Below the pieces are notes generated by a model. That model made no database searches, was not told the origin of the DNA, and worked only from the letters and a program-made list of their open reading frames with translations. A stretch of DNA of 29,213 nt. It comes from Candidatus Nomurabacteria bacterium CG_4_10_14_0_2_um_filter_30_12. Its GTDB lineage: Bacteria > Patescibacteriota > Minisyncoccia > Phycocordibacterales > UBA9973. The stretch spans positions 1 through 29,213 of the forward strand of contig PFOY01000047.1 of the NCBI GenBank assembly GCA_002792755.1, written 5' to 3'. Numbering within the stretch: the first letter of the stretch is position 1; every line of letters begins with the position of its first letter. A program made the position numbers and the translations under genes. Positions 1 to 7,600 of the stretch are shown here, piece after piece.

Positions 1-29
1 AAAAATCCCCACGATGATGGGGATTTTTT
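1..29. terminator. Bidirectional intrinsic terminator
   Basis: A symmetric hairpin with arms aaaaatcccc / ggggattttt around an 8-nt loop, with an A-run before it and a T-run after it. It can therefore terminate in either direction. It lies about 20 nt past the rpmA stop and is the natural end of that transcript. Confidence 0.85.
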
Positions 30-48
30 ATATTTATTAGAAGGGAAG

Positions 49-321
49 TTATATTATATTTACTATCTTTTTTACAACAACTTTACCATTAAAAGAAGTT
101 TTTCTTTTTGAGCTAAATTTGACTATTCCTGGCTTTAAAGCAAATAATGTATGATCTTTGCCTATAGATACGTTATTACCAGCCATGATTACTGTACCAC
201 GTTGACGAATGATTATAGAGCCAGATTGAGCCTTTTGACCATCAGCAAGCTTTGTACCAAGGTACTTTGGATTAGAATCTCTTAAATTTTTCGCGGTTCC
301 GCCAGCCTTTCTATGTGCCAT
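49..321 (-). CDS. rpmA: 50S ribosomal protein bL27
   Basis: This is ribosomal protein bL27, whose N-terminus reaches toward the peptidyl-transferase centre of the 50S subunit. The 90-residue length is normal. The protein begins MAHRKAGG, contains the family core NPKYLGTKLADGQ (residues ~17-30), and continues with GSIIIRQRGT and the K/V-rich C-terminus. The ATG at 321 is chosen because AHRKAGG is the mature N-terminus, and no N-terminal cleavage extension of the Firmicutes type is present. The usual partner rplU (bL21) is not adjacent in this window. The gene ends about 20 nt before a strong hairpin terminator at 1-29. A TATAAA-like -10 lies a few nt before the start codon, so the leader is probably very short. 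Confidence 0.97.
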   Translation of the reverse strand: MAHRKAGGTAKNLRDSNPKYLGTKLADGQKAQSGSIIIRQRGTVIMAGNNVSIGKDHTLFALKPGIVKFSSKRKTSFNGKVVVKKIVNII

Positions 322-387
322 ATGTTTTTATACTATTTAATGTTAATATTTACTTACAAATCAATAAAATCAAGTATAAACAATTAT

Positions 388-792
388 ATGGAAAAAATCA
401 AGCTAATAATAACAAACTTCATAGAAAGTGATAAAGGAAAAGATATCTTAATAATTAGTATAATAATCTTAGTTGGCTTAGGTTCATTTGAATTAGGTAG
501 ATTATCTAAAGAACAAACAACAAAAGGCCTTAAAATCGAATATACGGGCCAAGAAGCAAATGTCATAGGATCTATAGATCAAAATTTAACTGATATAGGT
601 CAAATTTCAAATAGTTTAATAAAACCAAAAATTTCGACTTCAGGAAATTTCTTTGGTTCATCTAGGGGAAGTAAATATTATTCTTTAGCTTGTTCATCTG
701 GAAAAACTATCAAACAAGAAAATAGAATATATTTTGCAACATCAGGAGATGCAGAAAAGGCTGGTTATGAATTATCTAGCTCTTGCAGATAG
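388..792 (+). CDS. Membrane-anchored Ada-like metal-binding domain protein
   Basis: I cannot name this gene. With the start at the ATG at 388 it has 134 residues: a short polar N-terminus, one membrane segment (about residues 20-37, hydrophobic ILIISIIILVGLG), a Ser/Asn-rich linker, and a C-terminal domain (about 91-134). That domain resembles the zinc-binding N-terminal domain of Ada: KYYSLAC, then IKQENRIYF, then an AEKAGY turn and a final Cys. Only two cysteines remain where Ada has four, so metal binding is uncertain. The frame is open upstream to 313, but those codons are AT-rich and unlike the family. The 388 start also sits just behind a TATAAA box (7 nt). It is divergent from rpmA. 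A protein-protein role is as likely as a metal role. Confidence 0.7.
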   Translation: MEKIKLIITNFIESDKGKDILIISIIILVGLGSFELGRLSKEQTTKGLKIEYTGQEANVIGSIDQNLTDIGQISNSLIKPKISTSGNFFGSSRGSKYYSLACSSGKTIKQENRIYFATSGDAEKAGYELSSSCR

Positions 793-886
793 TCTTTATT
801 AATAATAACTATGCCGTAAAGGTATATTGTGCGACGTACTATTAATTAAATAAATTAGTACAAAAAATACTAAAATGTATTATTCC

Positions 887-1231
887 CTATTTGTTAAGAG
901 TAGGAGCAGAATTTTCGTAATCAGTAGGTTTACCATCACGAATTCTTTCCATATTATCTACAAAAGATGCCCAAAAAATATCTATAAAAATATCATTCCA
1001 TAAATATGATGCTGGTTTTTCTAAATAATCATTCCAAAGATTTCTAGTACCTCCCCCGACATATGTTATATTATCTTGTGCTTCAGGGCTTTCTATTACA
1101 GATCTGACACTTATTTTAAAATAACTAAGAACTAAAATAAGAATGAATCCTAATATTAAAATACTTATTATGCTTATTCCTTTTTCAAAATTATTTTTTT
1201 TAGTCATTTTAATTTTTAAATTAAAAAACAT
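887..1231 (-). CDS. Small single-pass membrane protein, unknown
   Basis: This is an unrecognised 114-residue protein. After a basic N-terminus there is one strong membrane segment (about residues 19-40, GISIISILILGFILILVLSY). A polar outside domain rich in Trp, Asp and Asn follows (LWNDYLEKPASYLWND, then DNMERIRDGKP). The N-terminal shape, a basic start followed by one long helix, resembles minor pilin or secretion-linked small proteins, but no prepilin cleavage motif is clear. The ATG at 1231 overlaps the end of the upstream 58-codon ORF by 11 nt, which suggests translational coupling. An ATG at 1207 (MTKKNNFEKG) would avoid the overlap and is an equally possible start. No terminator is obvious after 887. 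Confidence 0.55.
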   Translation of the reverse strand: MFFNLKIKMTKKNNFEKGISIISILILGFILILVLSYFKISVRSVIESPEAQDNITYVGGGTRNLWNDYLEKPASYLWNDIFIDIFWASFVDNMERIRDGKPTDYENSAPTLNK

Positions 1232-1397
1232 TATTAAGTAATTCTTTTATCCAATATATTATATCATTGATACTTATATTAAAATATTTTAACAAAAATA
1301 AACCAATAACTATAAAAATTATTAATTTAATGAAACCACTTTGATTAGTTTTAGAAAATTTATTTTCTTCTTTGTTTTTTATAATAGTTTTTTCCAT
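1221..1397 (-). CDS. 58-residue small membrane protein
   Basis: This short ORF has 58 codons plus TAA. It has a charged Lys/Asn/Glu-rich N-terminus (about 20 residues), one membrane helix (about 21-37, GFIKLIIFIVIGLFLLKYF), and a short amphipathic tail with IIYWIKELLNN. No family is recognised. Three points support it: a TGnTAAAAT extended -10 lies exactly 6 nt before the ATG (the leaderless layout also seen at mraY, mreB, priA and rplY), the ORF fills an otherwise empty 228-nt gap, and its end overlaps the next gene's first possible start. The two small membrane proteins probably form a pair with a shared job. Confidence 0.5.
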   Translation of the reverse strand: MEKTIIKNKEENKFSKTNQSGFIKLIIFIVIGLFLLKYFNISINDIIYWIKELLNNVF

Positions 1398-1403
1398 ACT
1401 TTT

Positions 1404-1432
1404 ATTTTACCATTATATCTTTAATCTCGGCA
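1404..1432 (-). promoter_or_regulatory. Promoter for the 58-codon ORF (leaderless type)
   Basis: Reading the minus strand: TTGCCG, 18 nt, then TAAAAT (1409-1404) preceded by TGG, an extended -10. The first base of the ATG at 1397 falls at the expected +1 position. Confidence 0.45.
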
Positions 1433-1459
1433 AGATAAACTGTTAATTTTACTATTTTA

Positions 1460-2752
1460 TTAATAAGATGGTAAATAATACATAGGGTCTAAATATGCAT
1501 TTGTAGGAGCTATAGGCATAGTATAAGAACGTCCTCCACAAGCCTTACTAGGCCTTGTTTCCATTTTAGCTGCCTCTGCAGCATAAACAGTAAGATGTAA
1601 ATGTGGACCTGTCGAATGTCCTGTATTTCCAGAATAACCTATTATATCACCCCTATTTACTCTTTGACCCTTTGAAACCTTAATAAGAGAAAGATGCCCA
1701 TATGTAGTAGATAATCCATTATCATGCTGTATAAATATAAATTTACCAAAAGAAGCATAAGCACAAGTTATGTCTGTATCACCAACTCCAGCTACTATAC
1801 CATCTGCAACAGATTTGACTGGTGTGCCTATAGAAGCTCTAAAATCAACTCCACTATGTGATCCTGATGCATATAAACGTTTAGAATCTTTTGTGATACC
1901 AAATAGTTGTGTCACATATATATTATCAAGTGGCCAAGATAAAATTCCTTTTTGTGGAAGTAAAGATGGGTTCAATATGAATTTTAATTGTGATTCATAT
2001 CTTTCTACTTCTTTTTCAAATGCTTCTTTCTTTGCAAGTCTATCTTTTAATAATTTTTGATATAGAGCTTCACTATTTTTTGTTTGTGATAAAAGTTTCT
2101 TTTTTTCTAAAGTATTTTGGTCTACTATTTTTTTCTGATCATTTAATTTAGATTTAAGAGTAAGAAGTTCATTTTTTGCATCAGTTGTTTCTTTTCTTGT
2201 ATCTTCTAGATTACTTTTTGCTTCTTTTAATTTAAAAGTTGTTTCTCTTAATATATCAGTCAAAGTGGACATATTATCTATATCATTCCAAATAAGTGTA
2301 AAATCATTCTCTGATAAGACTGTCTCCACTAGATCATTTTGTTCAATCTCATTTATTCTCTTTATGTTTATAGAAATAGCATCTATATTGTTTGAAATGA
2401 TATCTTTTTTATTATTTATGTTTAAACTTAATTCTTGTATTTTTAAATTAGTTTTATCTATTTTAGATTGAGTCACAGATATATCAGCATTTAATTTTTT
2501 TCTACTTAAATCTAATTGTTGTATAGAACTATTTAAAGAACTTTTATGCTTTCCTAGATCATTAATCTGAGATTGATATTGAGCTATTTCTTGTTCTAGT
2601 TTATTTATATCTGCATTTTTTTGATCTATTTTATTATTTAGTTCATCTGCTGTCTGTGCATTAGAAAAAATAATAGGAATTAATACTAAAATCCCTAAAA
2701 ATAATATTACTACAAATCTATATAACCTTTTGTAATCGTGATAAAGTTTCAT
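1460..2752 (-). CDS. Coiled-coil M23 (LytM-type) murein peptidase, EnvC/CwlO-like
   Basis: A secreted or membrane-anchored protein with a zinc metallopeptidase domain that probably cuts, or activates cutting of, peptidoglycan cross-links. The 430 residues comprise an N-terminal signal/anchor (about 11-32), a long coiled coil (about 35-255) and a C-terminal LytM domain (about 270-415). Zinc and catalytic ligands are intact: H299-x3-D303 in SHSGVD, H353 in TYGH, and H384-x-H386 in GPHLHL. This architecture matches EnvC and related division-associated hydrolases. The ATG at 2752 lies inside the end of gltX (35-nt overlap), so the two are translationally coupled at the tail of the mraY-ftsW-murG-gltX unit. 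That context fits a role in septal wall splitting. Confidence 0.88.
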   Translation of the reverse strand: MKLYHDYKRLYRFVVILFLGILVLIPIIFSNAQTADELNNKIDQKNADINKLEQEIAQYQSQINDLGKHKSSLNSSIQQLDLSRKKLNADISVTQSKIDKTNLKIQELSLNINNKKDIISNNIDAISINIKRINEIEQNDLVETVLSENDFTLIWNDIDNMSTLTDILRETTFKLKEAKSNLEDTRKETTDAKNELLTLKSKLNDQKKIVDQNTLEKKKLLSQTKNSEALYQKLLKDRLAKKEAFEKEVERYESQLKFILNPSLLPQKGILSWPLDNIYVTQLFGITKDSKRLYASGSHSGVDFRASIGTPVKSVADGIVAGVGDTDITCAYASFGKFIFIQHDNGLSTTYGHLSLIKVSKGQRVNRGDIIGYSGNTGHSTGPHLHLTVYAAEAAKMETRPSKACGGRSYTMPIAPTNAYLDPMYYLPSY

Positions 2753-4154
2753 TTTTTCCTAAAATTTCTGCAATAATAAATGGATCTGGTGATTTATCAA
2801 GTCCAGACAAAGCATACCTTACAGGATGCAACAATTCTCCCCTACTATCTAAATTATTAGCTATCTGCATCAAAACATTTTTAATATTTTCTACAATAAA
2901 ATCTTTTTCTTTTAAACTTTCTAATGCATTTATTGCTTGTTTTAAATTATTGGAAATTATTTCTAAAGAAACATTTTTGTAAATTAGCTTTTCTTTTGAG
3001 AATTTAGGCTCTTTGTAAAAGAAGTCCAACTCTCCTTTTTCTATCATTTCTTTTACGTCACCCCACTTAGAAATTCTCTTAGAAATAATTTCCAAAAGCT
3101 GATTTTTTATATTAATTAAATCTTTTAATTCATTATTGGGTATATATTTAAAGATATTTTCTTTTAATTCTTCATTCGAAAGTTTCTTTATATGTTCTTT
3201 GTTTATCCAATCTAATTTTTCTAAATTCATCTGTGCTCCAGAATGTCCTATACGAGAAATGTTAAAAACTTTTATAAGCTCATCTACAGTAAATATCTCT
3301 CTTTCATCTCCAGGATTCCAACCTAAAAGAGCTAAGAAATTAATCATAGCTTCAGGTAAATATCCTTCATTTCTATATTCTAAAACATCCTTTGCACCAT
3401 CTCTCTTTCCAAGTTTTTTCTTTCCATCTGCACCCATTATTGGTGGCAATGTAGCATAAAATGGAGGTTTGATACCTAATGCTTCATAAATAGATAAAAA
3501 CTTAGGAGTAGAAGAGATAAATTCTTGTCCACGCATAACATGTGTCACACCCATCTCAATATCATCTACAATGTGTGCAAAGTTATATGTCGGATAACCA
3601 TCACTTTTTATTAAAATAAAATCATCTAGTGCTTCAGGCCCAGCTGAAAGATCTCCATAAACTAAATCATTCCATTTATAACTTTTTATTTCAGGAGTTT
3701 TAAAACGAAGTGGTTTCATATCGTCCCATACATTAAATGTTTCTGGCCTGTGTTCTCTATATAAAAATGGTTTTTTTGCGAGTTCTGCTTGGTCACGAAA
3801 TATTCCTACTTCTTCTTCAGTGTATGGATCAGGATATGCCAAACCTTTATCAATTAAAATTTGTGCATATTTTTTATATAAATCTAATCTTTCTGATTGT
3901 AAATAAGAAGCATGTGACCCTCCAATATTTGGACCTTCATCCCAATTAATTCCTAGCCAATTTAATGATTCGATAATATGTTTGATAGACCCTGCGACTT
4001 CCCTTTTTTTATCTGTATCTTCAATACGTAATATAAAAGTGCCATTATTTTTTTTAGCCCAAAGCCAAGCGTATAAAGCAGTACGAATACCACCAACATG
4101 CATAAAACCCGTAGGTGAAGGCGCAAATCTTGTAACAACTTTAATTTCTTGCAT
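2718..4154 (-). CDS. gltX: Glutamyl-tRNA synthetase
   Basis: A class I aminoacyl-tRNA synthetase that charges tRNA with glutamate. It has 478 residues, the normal length. The HIGH-equivalent is HVGG at 19-22 in FAPSPTGFMHVGG, and the KMSKS-equivalent is KLGKR at 247-251. The Rossmann fold and the GluRS signature LRIEDTD follow in order, and the C-terminal half is the helical anticodon-binding domain. The Cys4-type zinc knuckle of some GluRS proteins is absent. Glu-only versus non-discriminating charging of tRNA-Gln cannot be read from the sequence, though Patescibacteria commonly rely on the amidotransferase route. It lies 16 nt after murG and overlaps the M23 gene, so it is part of the wall operon rather than a tRNA operon. 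Confidence 0.97.
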   Translation of the reverse strand: MQEIKVVTRFAPSPTGFMHVGGIRTALYAWLWAKKNNGTFILRIEDTDKKREVAGSIKHIIESLNWLGINWDEGPNIGGSHASYLQSERLDLYKKYAQILIDKGLAYPDPYTEEEVGIFRDQAELAKKPFLYREHRPETFNVWDDMKPLRFKTPEIKSYKWNDLVYGDLSAGPEALDDFILIKSDGYPTYNFAHIVDDIEMGVTHVMRGQEFISSTPKFLSIYEALGIKPPFYATLPPIMGADGKKKLGKRDGAKDVLEYRNEGYLPEAMINFLALLGWNPGDEREIFTVDELIKVFNISRIGHSGAQMNLEKLDWINKEHIKKLSNEELKENIFKYIPNNELKDLINIKNQLLEIISKRISKWGDVKEMIEKGELDFFYKEPKFSKEKLIYKNVSLEIISNNLKQAINALESLKEKDFIVENIKNVLMQIANNLDSRGELLHPVRYALSGLDKSPDPFIIAEILGKNETLSRLQKVI

Positions 4155-4170
4155 TTATATATTTTAGCAT

Positions 4171-5301
4171 CTATTTCTCGTGACTCAAAGCTATGTCTAC
4201 AAGCTCTCTAGCTATTTTGTATGCAGCGTCGGGTTTATTAAATGCTTTTGCACTATTAGCCATATTGTTCCATATTTCTTTATCTTCCACTATTCTTTCA
4301 ATTTCTGAACTCAAAATATTTGCAGTCATATTTGCTTCTTCTATGACATTACATGCTCCCGTGTGAGCATAACTAAAAGCATTCTTTCTTTGATGATCAC
4401 CATTTGTTGTTGTTATTGGAATCAAAATAGATGGTACACCCCAAGATGCTATTTCAAATATAGTAGAACCTGCTCTAGAGACTACAATAGTAGCCACACC
4501 AGCAGCCATTTTCATTGCAAGAGGATTTAAAAAAGCAAAAGGAAAATATCTTGCTTTTTCTTGTTTATCTTCTAATACAACTTTTGCTCTAGCAGAAACA
4601 CTTTTAAAATTATTAACTCCTATTTGATGAATAATTTGAAAATTCTTCACAAGTCTTGGTAATGCATCGAGTATTATATTATTTATAAGTTCAGCACCTT
4701 GTGAACCACCTAAGATTAGAATGACTGGTAAATCAGATTCTAATTTAAAATATTTAAGTGCTTCTTCGTGTGGAGCAAAATTTTCTATCTCAGTTCTTAT
4801 TGGATGTCCTGTCCATGCGACTCTCTTTTTAGGAAAATAATCTGCTGTATCTTTAAAAGATATAGCTATTTTTTTGACAAAATGCCCTGCCCATTTATTT
4901 ACTCTACCAGGTACAGAATCTGATTCATGAATTAAAATAGGAATATGTAAAATTCTCGCAGCAAGAACAGTTGGAAAAGAAGCATATCCACCTTTACCAA
5001 AAACAACGTCTGGATAAATTGAAAATATTTTATAAATTGCATTTATAGATCCAAAAAACATTCTAAAAATATCAAAAAAATTCTTTATAGAAAAATACGT
5101 ACGCATTTTTCCTGCAAAGACTTCTTCATAAATAAGTCCATTTTCAAAAAGCATTTCTTTATCATACGGATCATCAGAAAAATAATAAAGCTTTGCTCCT
5201 ATTATTTTCTCTTTATCCATTATTTGATTGACTTTTTGAGCAACAGCTATAATTGGATAAAAGTGTCCACCTGTTCCTCCTCCTGTAAATACTATTTTCA
5301 T
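4171..5301 (-). CDS. murG: UDP-GlcNAc:lipid I GlcNAc transferase MurG
   Basis: This is the peripheral inner-membrane GT-B enzyme that adds GlcNAc to undecaprenyl-PP-MurNAc-pentapeptide, making lipid II. It has 376 residues. The N-terminal glycine loop is TGGGTGGH (6-13). The inter-domain signature HESDSVPGRVNKW and the second-domain donor-site motifs LGGSQGA and SRAGSTIFE, followed by PSILIP, are all present. The ATG at 5301 gives the family's normal start MKIVFTGGG. It follows ftsW by 16 nt and precedes gltX by 16 nt, giving the usual dcw-cluster order mraY-ftsW-murG with murD and the other Mur ligases missing here. Confidence 0.97.
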   Translation of the reverse strand: MKIVFTGGGTGGHFYPIIAVAQKVNQIMDKEKIIGAKLYYFSDDPYDKEMLFENGLIYEEVFAGKMRTYFSIKNFFDIFRMFFGSINAIYKIFSIYPDVVFGKGGYASFPTVLAARILHIPILIHESDSVPGRVNKWAGHFVKKIAISFKDTADYFPKKRVAWTGHPIRTEIENFAPHEEALKYFKLESDLPVILILGGSQGAELINNIILDALPRLVKNFQIIHQIGVNNFKSVSARAKVVLEDKQEKARYFPFAFLNPLAMKMAAGVATIVVSRAGSTIFEIASWGVPSILIPITTTNGDHQRKNAFSYAHTGACNVIEEANMTANILSSEIERIVEDKEIWNNMANSAKAFNKPDAAYKIARELVDIALSHEK

Positions 5302-5317
5302 AATACTTATATTATTA

Positions 5318-6424
5318 TTAATGTTTTTGTTGAAATTTTGATATTTGAAGTACTATACCTATAGCGATAAGATCTATCATAAGTGATGTACCTCCATGAC
5401 TCATAAAAACTAATGGCACTCCTGTTAATGGAAAAACTCCAGTGATAGAAGCGATATTCATAAAAGATTGAGCTACAATCAGTATAACAATTCCTGAAAC
5501 CAAAAGTCTACTAAATAGATCTGGAGAATTGTTTGCTATACGAAGTCCACGTAATACAAAAAGTAAATAAAGAATTATTATTCCTATACTTCCTATAAAA
5601 CCAAACTCTTCACCTATTACAGCAAAGATAGAATCTCCTTGTGGTTCTGGTAAATAACTAAATTTTTGAATACTTTGACCATATCCCCTACCAAATATTC
5701 CACCAGAACCTATCGCTATTAAAGATTGTTGTATCTGATAAGAAGAACCTTGTGGGTCTTGTGATGGATTAATAAAAGTCTTTACACGTTCTTGGAGATA
5801 TGGAGTAAAAAATACAAGAGCACTGAGTAGCACTACAGATCCTACACCTATTAAAGAAATATATTTCATAGAAACTCCAGAAATAAAAAGCATACAAATA
5901 CCAGTGATTGTTATTAAAATAAAACTTTTAGTATCAGGCTGATTAAATAAAATCAATGCAATAATAGCAAGTAATATACTTAAAGGAAGAATACCAAACT
6001 TAAAATCTTGAACTTTATTTTTAACCCAAGAAAGCCAAGCAGCAAAATAAATAACAAAACCAAATTTTAATATTTCTACTGGTTGAAATCTAGTAAAACC
6101 AAAATCTATCCATCTTTTTGCACCTAAATGACTCCATCCTAAATTTGGGATAAATACTGCAGCAGTAACAAGTATAGATACTAAAAGAATATAAAAAGAA
6201 TATTTACGCCAAAATTTATAATCTATTTTAAGAGCAAAATACATTCCAATAAAACCAAAACCAAAACCAAGAACTAATTGACTAAAAAGTACAGAATAAA
6301 ATGTGCTTTCATTTTTAGCTAAAATACCCAAAGATGAAGAAATAAAAACTGCAACTCCAATAGATATTAAAAAAGAAATGATTATTAAAAAAAATTTGTC
6401 TACTTTTTTTTCTTTTGTATGCAT
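5318..6424 (-). CDS. ftsW: SEDS-family peptidoglycan glycosyltransferase FtsW
   Basis: A polytopic SEDS glycan polymerase that builds septal peptidoglycan from lipid II together with a class B PBP. It has 368 residues and about ten hydrophobic helices. Family motifs seen are GAKRWIDFG, the region FQPVEILKF, PDTKSFILI, the large extracellular-loop motif YQIQQSLIAIGSGGIFGRG, PEPQGDSIFAVIGEE, and the C-terminal GVPLVFMSHGGTS, where FtsW usually has SYGGSS. RodA is the alternative. FtsW is preferred because the gene lies between mraY and murG, and mreB is encoded nearby without an adjacent rodA. A start at the ATG at 6424 gives a short cytoplasmic Lys-rich N-terminus. Confidence 0.92.
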   Translation of the reverse strand: MHTKEKKVDKFFLIIISFLISIGVAVFISSSLGILAKNESTFYSVLFSQLVLGFGFGFIGMYFALKIDYKFWRKYSFYILLVSILVTAAVFIPNLGWSHLGAKRWIDFGFTRFQPVEILKFGFVIYFAAWLSWVKNKVQDFKFGILPLSILLAIIALILFNQPDTKSFILITITGICMLFISGVSMKYISLIGVGSVVLLSALVFFTPYLQERVKTFINPSQDPQGSSYQIQQSLIAIGSGGIFGRGYGQSIQKFSYLPEPQGDSIFAVIGEEFGFIGSIGIIILYLLFVLRGLRIANNSPDLFSRLLVSGIVILIVAQSFMNIASITGVFPLTGVPLVFMSHGGTSLMIDLIAIGIVLQISKFQQKH

Positions 6425-6478
6425 TTTGTTTTTGAATTTACTTTATGAACTTTCTAACTTTCTACTTTATAACTACCT
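6425..6478 (-). repeat. Loose A-rich heptad repeat between mraY and ftsW
   Basis: Read on the minus strand the spacer contains AAAGTAG, AAAGTTAG, AAAGTTC and ATAAAGT spaced about 7-8 nt apart. It resembles the clearer AAAGTCT heptads after mreB. There is no promoter or terminator that would split mraY from ftsW. Confidence 0.4.
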
Positions 6479-7531
6479 TCATTTACTTATCACAGCTAAA
6501 ATTATACCTATAATAGAAAAAGCAACAGACAAAATCCAGAAACGCATTGTAACTTTATAAGATGGCCAACCAATAGCTTCAAAATGATGATGAATAGGAG
6601 CAAGTTTAAATATCTTTTTCCCTCTTCTTAATTTTTTTGAAAAAATTTGTAAAATAACAGAAGCAGAACTTATAACGAGAGGCATAGCAACAATTGGGAG
6701 AACTAAAACAGAATCTGTTAAAAAAGCTATTGTTGCTAAGGTTATAGTAAGTCCTATCATTCCCGTCTCACCCATATAAAATCTTGCTGGTGGAATATTA
6801 AACCAAAGAAATGCTAATATTGCTCCTGTAATAACAGCACAAAAAGCTGCTATATCTATTTGATTATTTGTATAAGCTATGACAGAGTATGCAGCAAAAA
6901 TAGAAGATAATACACCTCCTGAAAGCCCATCTATACCATCTATCACACCACCTGAGAAAGTAGCTAATGCAACAATAATAAAAAATGGAATAATTAAAAT
7001 TCCTAAATATATTTCTCCTCCAAATGGAATATTTATTGAAACCATACCCAATTTATAATAAAACCAAAGTCCAATTAAAAAAGAAATGAAAAGTACTAAA
7101 AATGCTTTCCATTTTCGCCAAGATTTATCATCTTTAGCAATTTTGCCTGTACCATAAATTTGCATTAAATCATCCCAAAGACCAAGTAATGATCCAAAAA
7201 GTAAAACTAAAAGAAGAATGAGGGTTTGATTCTTGCTTAAGAAATTTATTTTCTCCGTGATTTCTCCTGGAAATAAAATTGATATAAAATAAAAAATTAA
7301 AGTTGAAAAAAGTATAGAAACCCAAATTATTATTCCACCGATTCTTGGTGTATTGAGCTCATCTTTTTCATTATGAATTTTTTGAAAATCTATATTAGCA
7401 GACTCATTGCGAGAATATTTCTTCCACATTTTATATTTATAAAAAAAATGTGTTGCAGTTGGTGTGATAAAAAGCCCTATTAAAAGAGCCACTATCATAG
7501 GCAAAAATATCTTAACTAAATTTAAAAGCAT
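6479..7531 (-). CDS. mraY: Phospho-MurNAc-pentapeptide transferase MraY
   Basis: This integral membrane enzyme makes lipid I by transferring phospho-MurNAc-pentapeptide to undecaprenyl phosphate. It has 350 residues and about ten membrane helices. The Mg-binding DD pair is at 120-121 (LLGLWDDLMQIYGTGK), GVIDGIDGLSGG is at 195-206, and the HHH motif is at 315-317 (APIHHHFEAIGWP). One deviation: the usual MGDTG is MGETG at 253-257, so the third conserved acidic residue is Glu (E255) rather than Asp. It is the first gene of a five-gene wall unit (mraY-ftsW-murG-gltX-M23). A promoter with a leaderless layout sits directly upstream, and a strong hairpin separates it from rseP. Confidence 0.96.
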   Translation of the reverse strand: MLLNLVKIFLPMIVALLIGLFITPTATHFFYKYKMWKKYSRNESANIDFQKIHNEKDELNTPRIGGIIIWVSILFSTLIFYFISILFPGEITEKINFLSKNQTLILLLVLLFGSLLGLWDDLMQIYGTGKIAKDDKSWRKWKAFLVLFISFLIGLWFYYKLGMVSINIPFGGEIYLGILIIPFFIIVALATFSGGVIDGIDGLSGGVLSSIFAAYSVIAYTNNQIDIAAFCAVITGAILAFLWFNIPPARFYMGETGMIGLTITLATIAFLTDSVLVLPIVAMPLVISSASVILQIFSKKLRRGKKIFKLAPIHHHFEAIGWPSYKVTMRFWILSVAFSIIGIILAVISK

Positions 7532-7537
7532 TTATAG

Positions 7538-7566
7538 ATTATACCCTGTAATGATATTTTTATCAA
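7538..7566 (-). promoter_or_regulatory. mraY operon promoter (leaderless type)
   Basis: Minus strand: TTGATA (7566-7561), a 17-nt spacer, TATAAT (7543-7538), then 6 nt (CTATAA) to the ATG at 7531. The expected +1 coincides with the A of the start codon, so the mraY mRNA should be leaderless. Confidence 0.7.
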
Positions 7567-7573
7567 AAATAAT

Positions 7574-7600
7574 TTCCCCACAAGTTCAACTTGTGGGGAA
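7574..7600. terminator. Perfect 13+1+13 palindrome between rseP and mraY
   Basis: A perfect inverted repeat with arms TTCCCCACAAGTT / AACTTGTGGGGAA around one base, directly abutting the rseP TAG stop. On the minus strand it is followed within a few nt by a T-rich run (ATTATTTTTG), so it can act as the rseP terminator or an attenuator just upstream of the mraY promoter. It may belong to the wider set of short palindromes in this genome. Confidence 0.65.

Noticed and set aside
2718..2752. Frameshift between gltX and the M23 gene because of the 35-nt overlap
   Set aside because: Both proteins are full length with normal ends; overlap with coupling explains it.
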